A stretch of 64,000 nucleotides of DNA. Origin: Stenogyne calaminthoides. Lineage: Eukaryota > Streptophyta > Magnoliopsida > Lamiales > Lamiaceae. Positions 46,080 to 58,700 of the stretch are shown here, piece by piece (position 1 is the first letter of the stretch; every line of letters begins with the position of its first letter). The translations under genes and the position numbers were made by a program. The stretch is taken from NCBI GenBank assembly GCA_037126765.1, contig JBBCBC010000009.1, forward strand, positions 28,542,870 to 28,606,869. Direction: 5' to 3'. Under the pieces are notes generated by a model. That model saw only the letters and a list, made by a program, of their open reading frames with translations, had not been told where the DNA came from and ran no database searches.

Positions 46080-47100
46080 ATGTGTATGAGAAAACCACGC
46101 CGGGGCAATCATTGGCTCACAAAACCACAAGACAAGGTATTTTTGCCAACCCAAGTACGACGCCCATCATCTTCGCCATAAAGTGCCATGAATGCCAAAT
46201 TTATGCACCATCCATCAAAAGTCGCCCGGAAGAACTCAACAGCATCCTCGCCCTTGGCCCTTTGCAAAGTGGGGGATAGACATTATTGGGCCGCTCCCAA
46301 CAGCCCCAGGCTTAGTCAAATACGCCCTAGTAGCGGTGTATTACTTCACAAAATGGGGCGATGTTGAAGCCCTGGCAACCATAGATCAAGATCACGTCAT
46401 CAAGTTCATATGGCAGAATATCATCTACTGATTCGATGCGGGCCGCAGTTATCATATCGGGATCTTTGGAAACAGTTTGATGGCCTCGAAATCGATAATT
46501 TCTTCAAAAAATGGAAGATCACAAAGCTCTTCTCGACTCCATACCACCCTCAATTGAACGGCCAGGTTGAGGCTGTGAACAAGATCATCAAACACATGCT
46601 GAAAGCCAAGATTGAAGGGGGAAAGGGAAAATGGGCCGGCGAGCTGCCAGACGTGTTGTGGTTATACAGGACGACCTGCCGAAATTCAACAGGGGAAACT
46701 CCTTACCCGGCTTTTTGGGAACCGGCGGTAGTACTGAGGTCGGATTTCACTAACCTCTGTACGAGCCAAGCTGCGATCGACCACAACGATGAGGCTTTAG
46801 CTAGAAACCTGGACCAACTCGAAGAAAAGCGACTAGAAGCCAACATGAGAAACGCGAGATATAAGCAACAGTCGGAGAAGTACTATAACTCTAAATTGCG
46901 ACTTCAACAATTCAAAAAATGAGACTTGGTGTTGAAAAAGGTGTTTGGTGTATCTAAAGGGGCTTTCGGTCCAAACTGGGAAAGCCCATTCAAGGTGTCA
47001 AAAGTCTTGTCCAATGGAGCCTACGAGCTCGAAAGTCCGGAGGGCACTAAGGCTCAGTACCCATAGAATGCGACTCATCTAAAGAAGTATTATCAATAGG
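46080..47100 (+). pseudogene. pol: Gypsy G2 integrase
   Basis: 46192-46431 has the core start (WGIDIIGPLPTAPG, ALVAVYYFTKW). 46410-46922 has FFKKWKITKLFSTPYHPQ, VEAVNKIIKHML and TCRNSTGETPYP. The second catalytic Asp region (46440-46470) is frameshifted. The C-terminal tail 46923-47100 is readable only across stops. Confidence 0.87.
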
Positions 47101-47530
47101 TTCGAAGTCGCATCTTTGTAAACGATTCTACCAGTCAAAAATAATGTATTTTCTTCTTTTCAAAATTCCTGTGTTAAAAACGAGGGGGCCATGTATGAAA
47201 AAACATCTGCCACCTGAGGTACAACTTTCGACATATTGGAGGTGAGATCACCACCCAGCGAGGTGGGATTTTCCCCCGACTTTGTAAGACGACTAAGCGA
47301 AAGTTCAAAATAAAAGTCGTTAACAATAAGGCAGCGAGAACAAAGCAATTTGAAAGTCGTGTAAGGAAATCAAGTTGGCACAACAAAGGAAGGAAAAAGA
47401 CAAAGTTTTCATTAACTGGTGAAGGCCGGGAGGCAGGTACATAAAAGCAATTACAAAAGAGTACATCAAGCAACTCAAACAAAAAGTAAAATACATCTCA
47501 ATCAAAGCAGGGGATAACATCTCACCAGAA
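47101..47530. other. Gypsy G2 spacer after pol
   Basis: Non-coding. Equivalent to 26780-27180 of G (shared GGAGGTGAGATC.CCACC and GTAAGGAAATCAAGT blocks). It leads directly into the antisense gene 1 homologue, without antisense gene 2. Confidence 0.6.
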
Positions 47531-50030
47531 GCTAGCTCTGTCTATCTCTGACCTCCCCGGGCGACCTCCGGTGGAGGTCAAACCATTCAAAAAAGGGGTC
47601 TCGTGGATCGATTCGTGAAACCCGTCGAGTCTTCGGGATCGAAATAGGGTGCACAATCTGGCTTGGGTTGGCGAAGAACGAGAGGTCGATGCCCATGTCT
47701 TCCAGGTCCTTGATCTCCAGCATGACGCTGGGGGTAGGCGGGTTGTCACGCACATAGTCGGATAGCTCGGTGACAAATCTGCTGAGGTCGTCGGCTGGTT
47801 CGCATTATGATAAATCTGGATTTTAGACGAACGCGCCATCACGTCATAAAGTTGGCATTCATCTCCTCAATTTCCTTAAAATGTGCCTCTTTGGTGACCA
47901 GCTCCTTCTTAGCCTCGGCCAATTTGCCCTCGACTCTAGCCACACTCCCCTTCTCCACCGCGAGCTCACCCTCGACATTCGCCAAGTGACCCTCGAGAGT
48001 TGAAATTCTTTGAGTTAGCTCGGAATTGGACATCTCCAATGTCTTCCGGGTCTCGGCCATAGAGAGGATTGCCTTAGCTCCGTCGGCAACCCTTGCTTGT
48101 GCCTTCCTCAAGTTGCCTAGCTAAATTGCTCCAACTGGCACTAGATTTCTCCAAAAAGACCCTTTCCTCGGGAGTGGACATGAGTCGAATACAGATTGTC
48201 CGTCACTTTCTGAAGACGGGCATTGGCGTGGTCCATTTGTGTCCATCCTTGGGGCAGATTCTATAGACCTCGGGAGAGGTAGGCAGGCTAATTTTAAGGG
48301 ACCCCACGAATGAGCCGGGCGACCTCAAAACTTCGGAACCTCGGGGAGAATTTGTTCAAGGCAGACTGGGCTCCAAAAGACATGCTCATTTGTAGAGTAA
48401 TGATAACAATCAAGAAGATGTGTGACCCGGACTTACTCTGCTTCCCGGTCCGCATCCCGCACCCGACACAGAATCATCCTCCTCGAGACGGCCTCATTCG
48501 GGAGCCGGTGGGGTCAGGAGTCGGAATCGCCGGTGACTTCCCAAGCCCCTGCTGATCTCCAATTTATAATGCGTTTATCTTCTCCTCATCTTCTTTCGAC
48601 GTGACTCTGAATCGGACGGAGTCGCCCCTTGACTTCTCTTTCCTTCCTCGACTAAGCAGAGGGACAAAAGGAGTTGATCTTGGAGGGAGGAGCATCGGTG
48701 GGTCGTCATGCACTCATCATCCGTCCAATCTTTAATTTCTTACGGTAGCCATCGCAGAAAGGGCGATTGACGTCGGTAGATGGGATTATAGGGAACTATT
48801 CACTGAGAGAAATCGGTCCACATGAATCTCACATAAAGCTTTCAAGTATTAGCTACTTTCTTACTGAGGATTTTGAGGTGACGAGGATATGTGATCTGAG
48901 CCAGCCTTGAGTCGGTCGAGCTCGGAGTTCAAAGGCGTTGATGTCCGGACAACTCGGGAGTGTCACTAACTAAGTTGAACACTTCAAGAAGTCCCAAAGA
49001 CAAAGTCGGCGGGTGAGGTGTAAACATCGCAAGATAGAAAGAGAATTAGTCGATGACGACCTCGAGCTAAAAGCATAAAATTTACCATGCTCAACAAGAG
49101 TTGAGCTAATTTATCGGGATGCATATGGGCAAGGTTTTCGAAGGATCCGCAGACTCCCACGCCTCCGACAAACCACCACTTTTGTGCCAACCGTCGACTT
49201 TGTTGGGGATCCCACTAATGCAGCTCCCTACCCTTACGAAGTCACACGGCATCAGAGTCGCTGCTGGGCAACAGTGTCATCACATAAGAAATTTCCACCC
49301 CGTTCGCATCCCAGATAATCCCGGCCGGTCCCCAAAGATCACTATGGTATTGCATCGTAACTCCAACCGCTTGAGGTAATTTGCGCGGAGGCTCGATTCC
49401 GTGTCATGAAAGTGCATTTGAGAGATAGTCAAGTGCCACGGAAGTTTAATTCCGCCTCCATGGCATGTTCGTTTCATCGCGATCATCTCGGCACTATTCA
49501 AGACTTTATCTGAGGCGCCCCATAAAAGCGAAAACATCCCGGCACCTTATATGTTTACGCGAGGGAACGACATCGCATCGATCGAAGAACTTAACGATAT
49601 TTTTGGGAGGCCATGAACCAACCCGACGATTCCCGACATATTGCTCGCGCCGTGTTACAGATTTTGAGCACATTTAAGAATGATAATCGAAGACATGCTC
49701 AAAGGCTCCGGTGAAGTTCGGGTCAAGGTAGGGACCCGGCCCACCATCCTCTCCGATGGGCGTAACTAAGAGGGCTAAGATTCGGGACGGGGAGATGAAC
49801 AATTTCCGGTCGCTAAAAATTGCTCGCTATCATTACCTCCATCATCATCATGACAGACTCGAGGCACCAACAGACGGGATACCCCTTTACATTGAAATAA
49901 AGTAAGCCAGAGCCATGGGGCGGAGAGTCGAGCTATAATGACATTGTCTCGTCTGAGGACGATGGAATCATGGGTTGAGAGGCGGATGGGGTCGCTTGAG
50001 AACCGTATTATAATGAAGAATTGGAAGAGT
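47531..50030 (-). pseudogene. Antisense gene homologue in Gypsy G2, decayed
   Basis: It matches antisense gene 1 of G. A coiled-coil last exon is at 48111-47840 and 47753-47532 (ISTLEGHLANVEGELAVEKG, DMGIDLSFFANPSQIV). A conserved GTAAGT splice donor is at 48431-48436 (minus strand). A WWFVGG remnant is at 49190-48984. Frames are broken throughout. A TATA motif lies upstream at 50143-50150. Conservation of exon positions between two diverged elements supports a real antisense gene. Confidence 0.62.
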
Positions 50031-50142
50031 TGAACTTTTACCTGAATTAATACTCGTCAAGTCTCGAAAAATCGCTTTGGCAAATTGTTTAGTTCTCAAG
50101 TAGTGGTCAAGATGTATGGGTTTAGGGTTCAAAACCCTCGCC

Positions 50143-50150
50143 TTTTTATA
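50143..50150 (-). promoter_or_regulatory. TATA box of the G2 antisense gene
   Basis: TATAAAAA on the minus strand (TTCCTATAAAAAGGCG). The upstream block at 50311-50320 (CACGCCGATT) corresponds to 31479-31488 and 28011-28020 in G. Confidence 0.55.
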
Positions 50151-50469
50151 GGAAAAGGGAAGGGCCAAAGTGTAATTTAGCAAACCGTAGACCGCTCGAA
50201 AAAAATGAAGTCACAGAGATCGTGAGTGGTAAACACCACGATCACCATTCCATCCATCCACGCGCGATGATGTCATCCGCTTTGCACGCCATCATGACAC
50301 ACCCATCAAACACGCCGATTCACGGGATCAAGGAGACGATCCACCTCCCCAAGAATGATGACCCGCCCCAGTGACACTTCCCCCAGGATGGCTTCGGGAA
50401 GTCGAATGAACAACGAGTCAAGTCGCGGGCCCGGTCAAAAAAAACGCGAACCTCAAGGCGAGGGGCAAT

Positions 50470-51126
50470 TGTTGTAGCATGAATAAATCGGTTTTTGGGC
50501 TTATCGCATAAACAAAGAACTCGCTTCCACGCAGGTCATTTAAAGCTTAACAGGAATAAAAGGCCACATGGTCTACTCGTCCATTAAGACTCAACCTTGC
50601 TCAAATCCCAAAGGCAAAGAAGTCGTGAGATGACTTACAGAATTTCACAAGCCTGGAAGGCTAATTTTACCTCCCGAGCCTCCTGGGTTCGATGCGATTT
50701 GCATCAATCCGAAGTTTCATCATCGTAAAGAAGGAATATATTCAGATTAATTAGGGAGCGGATTTTGAGGACCTAATCGGGGCAAGTGTATCGGATATCA
50801 AAGATCTTGGCCGAAGATTGCAGGATACTCGTCCGATCCGTCTCCAACCCTAAAGGCCGATCATCCAGGCCCAAGAAGACCCAAAGACCTAATTCCTAGT
50901 CTATAAATACTCCATGTCGAGTTCATTGTAAAGGGTTGAAAATCTTAGGATTCTAGGCAGAAATTATAGTGAAATATACCTGGCTTGGTTGCCCCCAGAC
51001 GTAGTCTCATTCATAGACGAACTGGGTAATCAAATATCATCTCTTTTACCTGTTTTGATCGCCTAAACTGCTATCCTATTATCTAGTAATTATTTGTTGG
51101 CCGGGATACATAAATCGGGCACAACA
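50470..51126 (+). repeat. 3' LTR of Gypsy G2 (657 bp)
   Basis: TGTTGTAGCATG to AATCGGGCACAACA, preceded by the purine tract GAGGGGCAAT (50460-50469). TATA box at 50902-50909. Homologous to the LTRs of G, with clear divergence in the first 350 bp. The partner 5' LTR is not in the window. Confidence 0.9.
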
Positions 51127-51659
51127 CTTGGCCACAAAGTCCAAGTTGACGTGCATTGGCCAATGACTTTGATCCAATTATGATGAGAAGATGAGTATTC
51201 TCTCTAAATCCAATTTTAGGAATGAATCCTATTCTTGGCTTAACTACCACGCACATGCACTTCGTGATGAACCCAATCCAAGTCATATCTACCCATGGAA
51301 GGGTGCAAGCGTCGGTCATGAGATATACCAATACCCTCTAAGGTATTTGTGCATCCATCATGAGATACCCAGTATCTCGTAGTAAGTGAGATATTTCTAC
51401 ACTCTCTAAGAGTATGATGCAGATCGCACACCAATCTCAATTGCATCATCAATAGGTCATCTGATTTCTCACACACTTAATGACAGCAATGACTCATGGG
51501 AACACAAATAAGAACAAATGCAAACAATCAAACATAATATTCTAATAAGTGTAATGTCATGCATTTAATATTAAATAAACAATAATATTAAACTAATACT
51601 TAATATTATCTTAAAGATATGTCCTTACAATAGATTGTCTCAGGATACTAACACTAACA
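51127..51659 (-). repeat. LTR family C, copy 2 (partial)
   Basis: Matches 16155-16856. It starts exactly at the end of the G2 LTR and ends ACACTAACA like copy 1, against a LINE remnant. Relative to copy 1 it lacks about 120 bp at 51321 (between two GGTCATG-like sites) and a further piece near 51455. Confidence 0.75.
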
Positions 51660-52870
51660 CTCGGCCTTCAACTTAATTAAGAATAGAAAGGTGATAGTGG
51701 ATCACGCCGATGAAGCTTTTTGAAGCAAGAATTCAAGGATGACTTCCATTCACCAAAAGCGGACATAGATGCGGACGATTAAGACACCCTCTAATTCATT
51801 TACTCCACCTCCGATTGAAAGTTCATCCCTCTCATCATATCATCTAAATACTCTCAATTCAATCGAATCATAGGCCTTCTAAAAATCCTCGAAGAATAAG
51901 CCTTTCGCCTTAAATGCAGTCAATAGATTCATTAAGAACCGGGATGCTATCATGAATTTGTTTCTCCCACAAGCGCAATCTGATTCTCCAATATTACCGA
52001 ACCCACAACTTTGGCAGCCTTTATTAGCTGTAATTTTGTACATACACCCGATCAGAGAGATCGGGCAAAAATTTGATGCTCGTGGAATCTTGCTTCTTCG
52101 GGATCAAAGTTACAAACTTCGGATCGCCCTTTTACAATTCTTCCATGATGATAGAAGTCCTCCATAAAGCTCATAATAATATTCTTTCAAACACCGCCAC
52201 ATTCATCGGATAAATTTGAATGTGAAACCATCGGACCCGAGGACTCTTGTTACCCCTTAACGGGTCCACATTTACATCTCTCACTTCCTCCTCTATGAAC
52301 GGGCGAATCAGAATGCATTATCAACCTCGGCCACTTTCTTTCGTACTAAACAATTGATGGATAACATCTCCTTCGAAATTGAGAGAAGTAGTTTATGAAG
52401 AACTCGATGAGTTTGGGATATTCTCATTTAATTATGACAAGCAACACAATCAGTGTGAATGAAAGTCGATCTCTTTGATCTTCAACTTTGAGCCAATTCA
52501 ACGACCAAATCAATTCATAATCAACACCAACACATAATCAACGATTAAGCACAATTTCATCATTGTCTTCTCTATTAATCTTTTTCAATTAGAGCTTTCA
52601 ATTTCTTAAGCATGATTTTTGCCATCGATTTAACGTCCTTCTCTGTGCCATTTACTTGTCGTATGTCATGACTCTAATCCATCCGAATCACTACAATTTT
52701 TCGAGATCCATCTGATGGGTGAATTTAAGCCTCTCGCCGTGATTTTGCCGAATTCCGACGGTGGATCGACTCCATGATGACGATTGTGACTTTGATTTTG
52801 CCTCTCGGTTAAACCTTGTATAAGCTCCATCATTAGAACATGTAGCCCGCGATGCTTCGACAAATCGTCA
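51660..52870 (-). pseudogene. LINE (L1-type) reverse transcriptase remnant
   Basis: On the minus strand, scattered across frames, are GPDGFTFKF (about 52230), DFRPISLIGC-like PISLIGCMYKI (about 52050), FFEDF.KAYDSI (about 51880) and a DPLSPF segment (about 51695). These occur in the order of plant L1 ORF2 reverse transcriptases. The FADD active-site half lies beyond 51660 and is cut off by LTR C. The upstream part (52340-52870) is too decayed to assign. Confidence 0.65.
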
Positions 52871-53896
52871 TTTCGCAGGGGGCGGCGGAAGGCTAAAGGC
52901 CCATCGTCGTGGAAGAGGCGTCAAAAAATACTCGTGGGAGGAAAGATAAGGATACGAGGGGCATCTCGAAGTGTCGCAGGAATTCGAGGGAGAATTTAGG
53001 AAAGTGTGGATTTGAAGATGGAGCAACTTTGACCCAATTAATTAAAATGGGTACTTTCGTATGTGAATTTTTTCACAAGACTTTGTCGTATAATAATAAC
53101 TTTGGGCATACTTTATGATGTTAATAAAGATTGATTATGGATTGAGAATTAGGAACCCTAATCATTGATGTGGTTAATTATTTGAAAAATATGGATGTGT
53201 GTTTTCAAATGTTTACATTATATATAAGATCTTGTTGATGATACCGATTTACATTAGCAATCCAAAAAGAAGTTTCTCAAAGTTGAACTTATTAAAACTT
53301 ACCTCCGATATTCAATCATATGTCACATGAAAAATTGAATGTGTTAACTATGCTATCAATCGAGAAAGGAATTATTGAGGATCTTAATTATTTAAATTTA
53401 ATTAATATTTTGCCGTAAAAAAATTGTTAGGCAGGTTGTATTTATATAATTATTTAGGACATTATTGTCGTATTATTTTTAGTGTAATAAAATATTTCGT
53501 AGAATTTACATTATTAATCTTTTAAAAAATATTTTATTATTATTTTTGAGTTTGTAAGAAATATGGGGGAGAGAGGTCTATTTTAAAAGTGGATTCAAGC
53601 CCCCAATATTCCTAGGACACATACTGAGTCTCTTCTTCATGTGACTATGTGTTGTTCTGAAACATGACATGAAAATCTGAATTGACACTCATAATATATC
53701 AGGTTCATTTATGACAACATACATCTTAATGGTACACTACTAGTGTGATGTGAACTATTATTTTTTCTACGCGATGCCGCGAAATAGAATATCTAATAAT
53801 ATATAGTTGAGTCGCATTGCGGCGCCGCACTAAATCGCGATAAGTGTAATTGATGCAATTTTTATTCAAATTTGACCCGATTAGAAAATGGGTTAA
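52871..53896. other. Intergenic AT-rich DNA
   Basis: No gene or repeat recognised. It includes a short GC-rich stretch at 52875-53000 and otherwise unremarkable AT-rich sequence. Confidence 0.4.
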
Positions 53897-54149
53897 CACT
53901 AAAAAAAGACGGGTTAACGACGGTTTTAGCGGCGGAAAAACCGCCGCCATTTACATTACTTGTACGGTTTTTGGCGATCAAAAAAATCCATCGTTGAATA
54001 GGGTCGCCAAACCGCGACGGTTTTTTGCCAGAAATCCACCGATTAACGGCGGACGAAGCGGCAGATTAGCGATGGTTTTTTTAATAATTTTTTTAAAAAA
54101 AATTTATTAAATTCGTTACTAAAAACCGTCATTAAACTGTCGCAGCTAA

Positions 54150-54420
54150 AGCGTGAATTCTGGGAAAAAAATGGCTCACTATTGGTTCAAACCTAAGCTC
54201 AGGGGTGTCCGGGTGGGCACCTAACCACCCAACCGCGGACCATATTGAACCCAAACCACCAAGCATATCGTATATAAGCCACCAAGCCTCGTAATTAAAA
54301 TGAGGCAAATTTTAAACTCAAGGGGACTAGAACCCACGAGACCCATACCGGGGGATCAAACATTCGAAAGACTTCTTTCTACGTTTACTTAATGAAATTA
54401 ATTCTATATGTCCTAAAAAT
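54150..54420. other. Unassigned block in the CACTA element
   Basis: A GC-richer 270-bp stretch between the left subterminal repeats and the minisatellite. On the minus strand it contains GTGGGTTCTAGTCCCC, similar to an RNA polymerase III B box, so it may be a SINE relic. No A box or flanking duplication was found. Confidence 0.3.
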
Positions 54421-54739
54421 CATTTTTTTTTCAAATTTTTTTTAAAATCATTTATTTCAATTATCTAATTTAATGATTTAACCACATTTTAATATAATAA
54501 TTTTTATTTTTATTTATTTATAAATTTAAATTAAATTGTATTATATTAAAATATATTTATTTATTTATTTTTAATTCATTTTTTTACACATTTTTTTAAT
54601 TTTTTTATTTCATTTATTTAATTTAACTATCTTACAATCTTTAAAATACTAATTATATATATTTTTTTATATTATAAATTATAAATAAATGATTATATTC
54701 TTTTAAAATTGTATATGTCTTTTAAAATTATATTTTTTT

Positions 54740-57205
54740 TTAAACAAATACTACTATCTATTTAAAAAAGTACTACTTTTTATTTAAAAAAGTAATACTT
54801 TCTATTTAAACAAGTACTACTTTTCATTTAAACAAGCAATACTTTCTATTTAAACAAGTAATACTTTTAATTTAAACAAATAATGTTTTTCATTTAACCA
54901 AGTATTACTTTTCTATTTAAACAAGTACTATTTTTCTATTTAAACAAGTAATATTTTTCTATTTAAACAAGTACTACTTTTCATTTAAACAAGTACTACT
55001 TTTCTATTTAAACAACTACTACTTTTCATTTAAACAAGTGATACTTTCTATTTAAACAAATACTACTTTTCATTTAAACAAGTATTACTTTTCATTTTAA
55101 CAAGTAATACTTCTCATTTAAACAAGTAATACCTTTCATTTAAATATATAATACCTTTCATTTAAACAAGTATTACTTTTCATTTAAAGAAGTACTACTT
55201 TTCTATTTAAACAAGTACTACTTTTCTATTTAAACAAGTAATACTTTTAATTTAACAAGTAATATTTTTCATTTAAACAAATACTACTTTTCAATTTAAA
55301 AAAAGTATTACTTTCTATTTAAACAAGTAATACTTTCAATTTAAACAAGTACTACTTTTCATTTAAACAAGTAATACTTTCTATTTAAACAAGTATTATT
55401 TTTCATTTAAATAAGTACTACTTTTCATTTTAAAAAGTACTCCCTCTCAAGCATGCTTGTTTGTCCACTTTCCTTTTGTGGTGTTCCGCTATGTTTGTCA
55501 CGGTCTATAAAGGAAAAAAGAATACTCAAACTAACTATTATTTTAATATTATTCTCTTACTTTTCATCTCAACTACCTCAAATACCTTTCATTTTTCATC
55601 CCATTTAAATATCTATTATTTTAATATTATTTCTTAAATCATTCAACAAAAAGAAATTGGACAAACATAGCGGGACGGAGGGAGTAATATTTTTCATTTA
55701 ACCAAGTACTACTTTTCATTTAAATAAATAATATTTTTCATTTAAACAGGTACTACTTTTCTATTTAAACAAGTACTACTTTTCTATTTAAACAAGTAAT
55801 ACTTTTCATTTAAACAAGTACTACTTTTCATTTAAACAAGTAATACCTTTCATTTAAACAAGTAATACCTTTCATTTAAACAAGTAATATTTTCTATTAT
55901 TTAAATAAGTAATACTTTTAATTTAAACAAGTAATACTTTTCATTTAACCAAGTAGCACTTTTCTATTTAAACAAGTACTACTTTTCTATTTATACAAGT
56001 AATACTTTTCTATTTAAACAAATAATACTTTTCATTTAAACAAGTACTACTTTTCATTTAATCAAGTAATATTTTTCTATTTAAACTACTTTTCTATTTA
56101 AACAAGTAATACTTTTATATATAAACAAGTACTACTTTTCTATTTAAACAACTACTACTTTTCTATTTAAACAAGTAATACTTTTATTTAACAAGTAATA
56201 TTTTCATTAAAATAAATAATACCTTTCATTTAAACAAGTATTACTTTCTAATATTTAAACAATACTTTTAATTTAAACAAGTACTACATTTCATTTAACC
56301 AAGTACTACTTTTCTATTTAAACAAGTAATACTTTCCTATTTAAACAAGTAATACTTTTCTATTTAAACAAGTAATACTTTTCATTTAAACAAGTACTAC
56401 TTTTCATTTAACAAGTAATATTTTTCATTTAAACAAGTACTACCTTTCATTTAAACAAGTAATACTTTCTATTATTTAAATAAGTAATAATTTTAATTTA
56501 AACAAGTAATACTTTTTTATTTATTTCTATTTAAACAAGTACTACTTTTCTATTTAAACAGGTAATACTTTGCATTTAAACAAGTATTACTTTTCATTTA
56601 AACAAGTACTACTTTTCATTTTAGCAAGTACTACTTTTCATTTAAACAAGTAATACCTTTCATTTAAACAAATAATACTTTTCATTTAAACAAGTACTAC
56701 TTTTCATTTAAACAAGTACTATTTTTCTATTTAAACAAGTAATACTATTCTATTTAAACAAGTAATACTTTTCATTTAAACAAGTACTAGTACTTTTCAT
56801 TTATACAAGTGCTACTTTTCTATTTAAACAACTACTACTTTTCTATTTAAACAAGTAATACTTTTCATTTAACAAGTAATACTTTTCATTTAAACAAGTA
56901 ATACTTTCTATTATTTAAACAATACTTTTAATTTAAACAAGTAATACTTTTCATTTAACCAAAATCGCTTTTTCTATTTAAACAAGTACTATTTTTCTAT
57001 TTAAACAAGTAATGATTTTCTATTTAAACAAGTACTACTTTTCTATTTAAACAAGTAATGATTTTCTATTTAAACAAGTACTACTTTTCATTTAAACAAG
57101 TACTACTTTTCTATTTAAACTTAAGTAATATTTTTCATTTAACAAGTAATACTTTCATTTAAATAAGTACTATTTTTTTATTTAAACAAATACTACTTTT
57201 AGTCA
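54740..57205. repeat. Minisatellite, about 21-22 bp unit, roughly 100 copies
   Basis: Units are variants of ATTTAAACAAGTA[CA]TACTTTTC. Each carries an imperfect palindrome AAGTANTACTT, and many also contain TTTAAA. Units vary by single bases and short deletions. The array is split by a Stowaway MITE at 55440-55684. Confidence 0.92.
55440..55684. mobile_element. Stowaway MITE inside the minisatellite
   Basis: 245 bp. Left end CTCCCTCTCAAGC, right end GGGACGGAGGGAG. TA target duplication (55438-55439 and 55685-55686). Internal inverted similarity (TTGTCCACTTTCCTTTT / AAAAAGAAATTGGACAA). Confidence 0.88.
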
Positions 57206-57826
57206 ATATATATATTTAAATATACTATGAATTAAATTTTATACCGTAAACTCCTCGAAATAGATCTAACTACGGTCGGTGGAACTCTTTTCTCCAAGTG
57301 ACTATAAATTAAATATCTGGGTAAGGTGCATTAACAACAATTAAAAAATCTTGTATAATCCTGAAACAAAAAAAAAACATAAATAATGTTTATAAAAAAA
57401 ATTTAAAAAAAAACCGTCGCTAATCCGTCGCTAAAAAAATCATCGCTAAATCCGTCACAAAAATCGTCGCTAATACCATCGCTAAAGGGATTAGTCCAAA
57501 ACATCGCTAAAATCGTAGCTAAAATCGTCGCTATTTGCGACGGTTCTCTAGACCGTAGCTAAAATCGTCGCTATTTGCGACGGTTTTTGTAACCATCGGT
57601 AAAACGCGCGTTTTTTGTAGTGTAAATGAAAACGCGATGATCTATGTATACAGTCTTTGTGATAATTTTTACATTGAGGCTTGGTGGTCGAGCGATTATG
57701 GGTCTTTCCTTTTAAAGCTGGCAAGATTTGTTACATGTTTAGTTGTATAAAATTTATATGATGTTAGTTTTGTTATAGTTATTTTCATCGTGAAAAAATA
57801 CGTGTTATTTTTTGTGTTAAATGATA

Positions 57827-58050
57827 CTCCCTCTGTCCCAAACTTGTTTTCTGTTCTAAAATCATACACTTCCTCTTGTGAGCAATTTTTGTATTAGTAA
57901 CAAAATAACCAATGACATGTAAGAAGGCGTATGATAGATGACGCCTTATCTATCATACCCTTCCTTTAAAATTAATTTATCATTTCAATTACTAATAAAA
58001 AATCGCTCACAAAAACATGTACCAACAAGAAACAGGGAAAACAAGTTTTC
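57827..58050. mobile_element. Stowaway-like MITE, right end degenerate
   Basis: Preceded by TA. It starts CTCCCTCTGTCCCAAACTTGTTTT and ends GGGAAAACAAGTTTTC without the expected terminal GAGGGAG. A palindrome at 57926-57960 (GATAGATGACGCC..TATCTATC) lies in its centre. Confidence 0.6.
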
Positions 58051-58494
58051 TTATGTATTTTGTCGTTTAAATGATAGATAAATAGGATTTTTTATGTTGT
58101 TTATTGTTAAAAATCATTGGAAAAAATCATAAAAATATTGTCTTCCAGGTACGGGTTTTTTTTGTTTGTCAACCATTGTGGGTTTACATTTTCCAAAATC
58201 GGCAAGAATGATTGACATTTTAAAAAATTGACAAGACTGATCGACCTTCCTAAAATTTGGCTAGTGTGGTCGACATTTTATAGGAGGGGTAAAATAGATC
58301 ATTCACAATGTGTGAATTAAGTAAAATATAAAAATTAAGATAGGTGTGTAAAGTAATAAATGTGTAGAGAAAAAAACACGTGTTATTAGCTACTTAACCT
58401 TTTAAAATTTGAGGACAAATTTAATAATATTTTTTAATATTAATATTTTATTATTAAATATGTATAAATTGACATTAACCTACATGATAAAAAT

Positions 58495-58700
58495 TCGTGT
58501 GAATCCGAGTTCACGGTGAATTCAATTTTTTCAGTATCATTGTTATGTATAAAAACTATCACTGTTATGCAAAAAAAATTATTATTGTTATGCAAAAAAA
58601 AAAACTCTCATTGTTTAAAAATGCTTTATATATTTAAACAATGAATTTTTTTATGTATAACAGTAATACTTTGAGACCGTCTCATACGAGTTTTTGTCAA
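58495..58700. repeat. Short imperfect tandem repeat and palindrome
   Basis: Three to four diverged copies of ATCATTGTTATG(T/C)A..AAAAACT at 58536-58615. These are followed by an inverted copy near 58640 and a perfect palindrome GAGACCGTCTC-type site at 58671-58682. Confidence 0.4.

Larger units (their letters stand above)
53897..57622. mobile_element. Non-autonomous CACTA transposon (3726 bp)
   Basis: Ends CACTAAAAAAAGACGG (left) and TTTTTTGTAGTG (right, inverted CACTACAAAAAA). Perfect 3-bp target duplication TAA at 53894-53896 and 57623-57625. Subterminal regions (53915-54140 and 57410-57600) hold many copies of CGTCGCTAA / GCGACGGTT in both orientations, as CACTA elements do for transposase binding. 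The interior is a minisatellite. No transposase frame is present. Confidence 0.9.

Noticed and set aside
54740..57205. CRISPR-like repeat array
   Set aside because: Units are contiguous with no unique spacers, there are no cas genes, and the surrounding DNA is a plant CACTA element.
57680..57720. SINE head (CTTGGTGGTCGAGCG resembles an A box)
   Set aside because: No B box at the right distance, no A tail and no target duplication.
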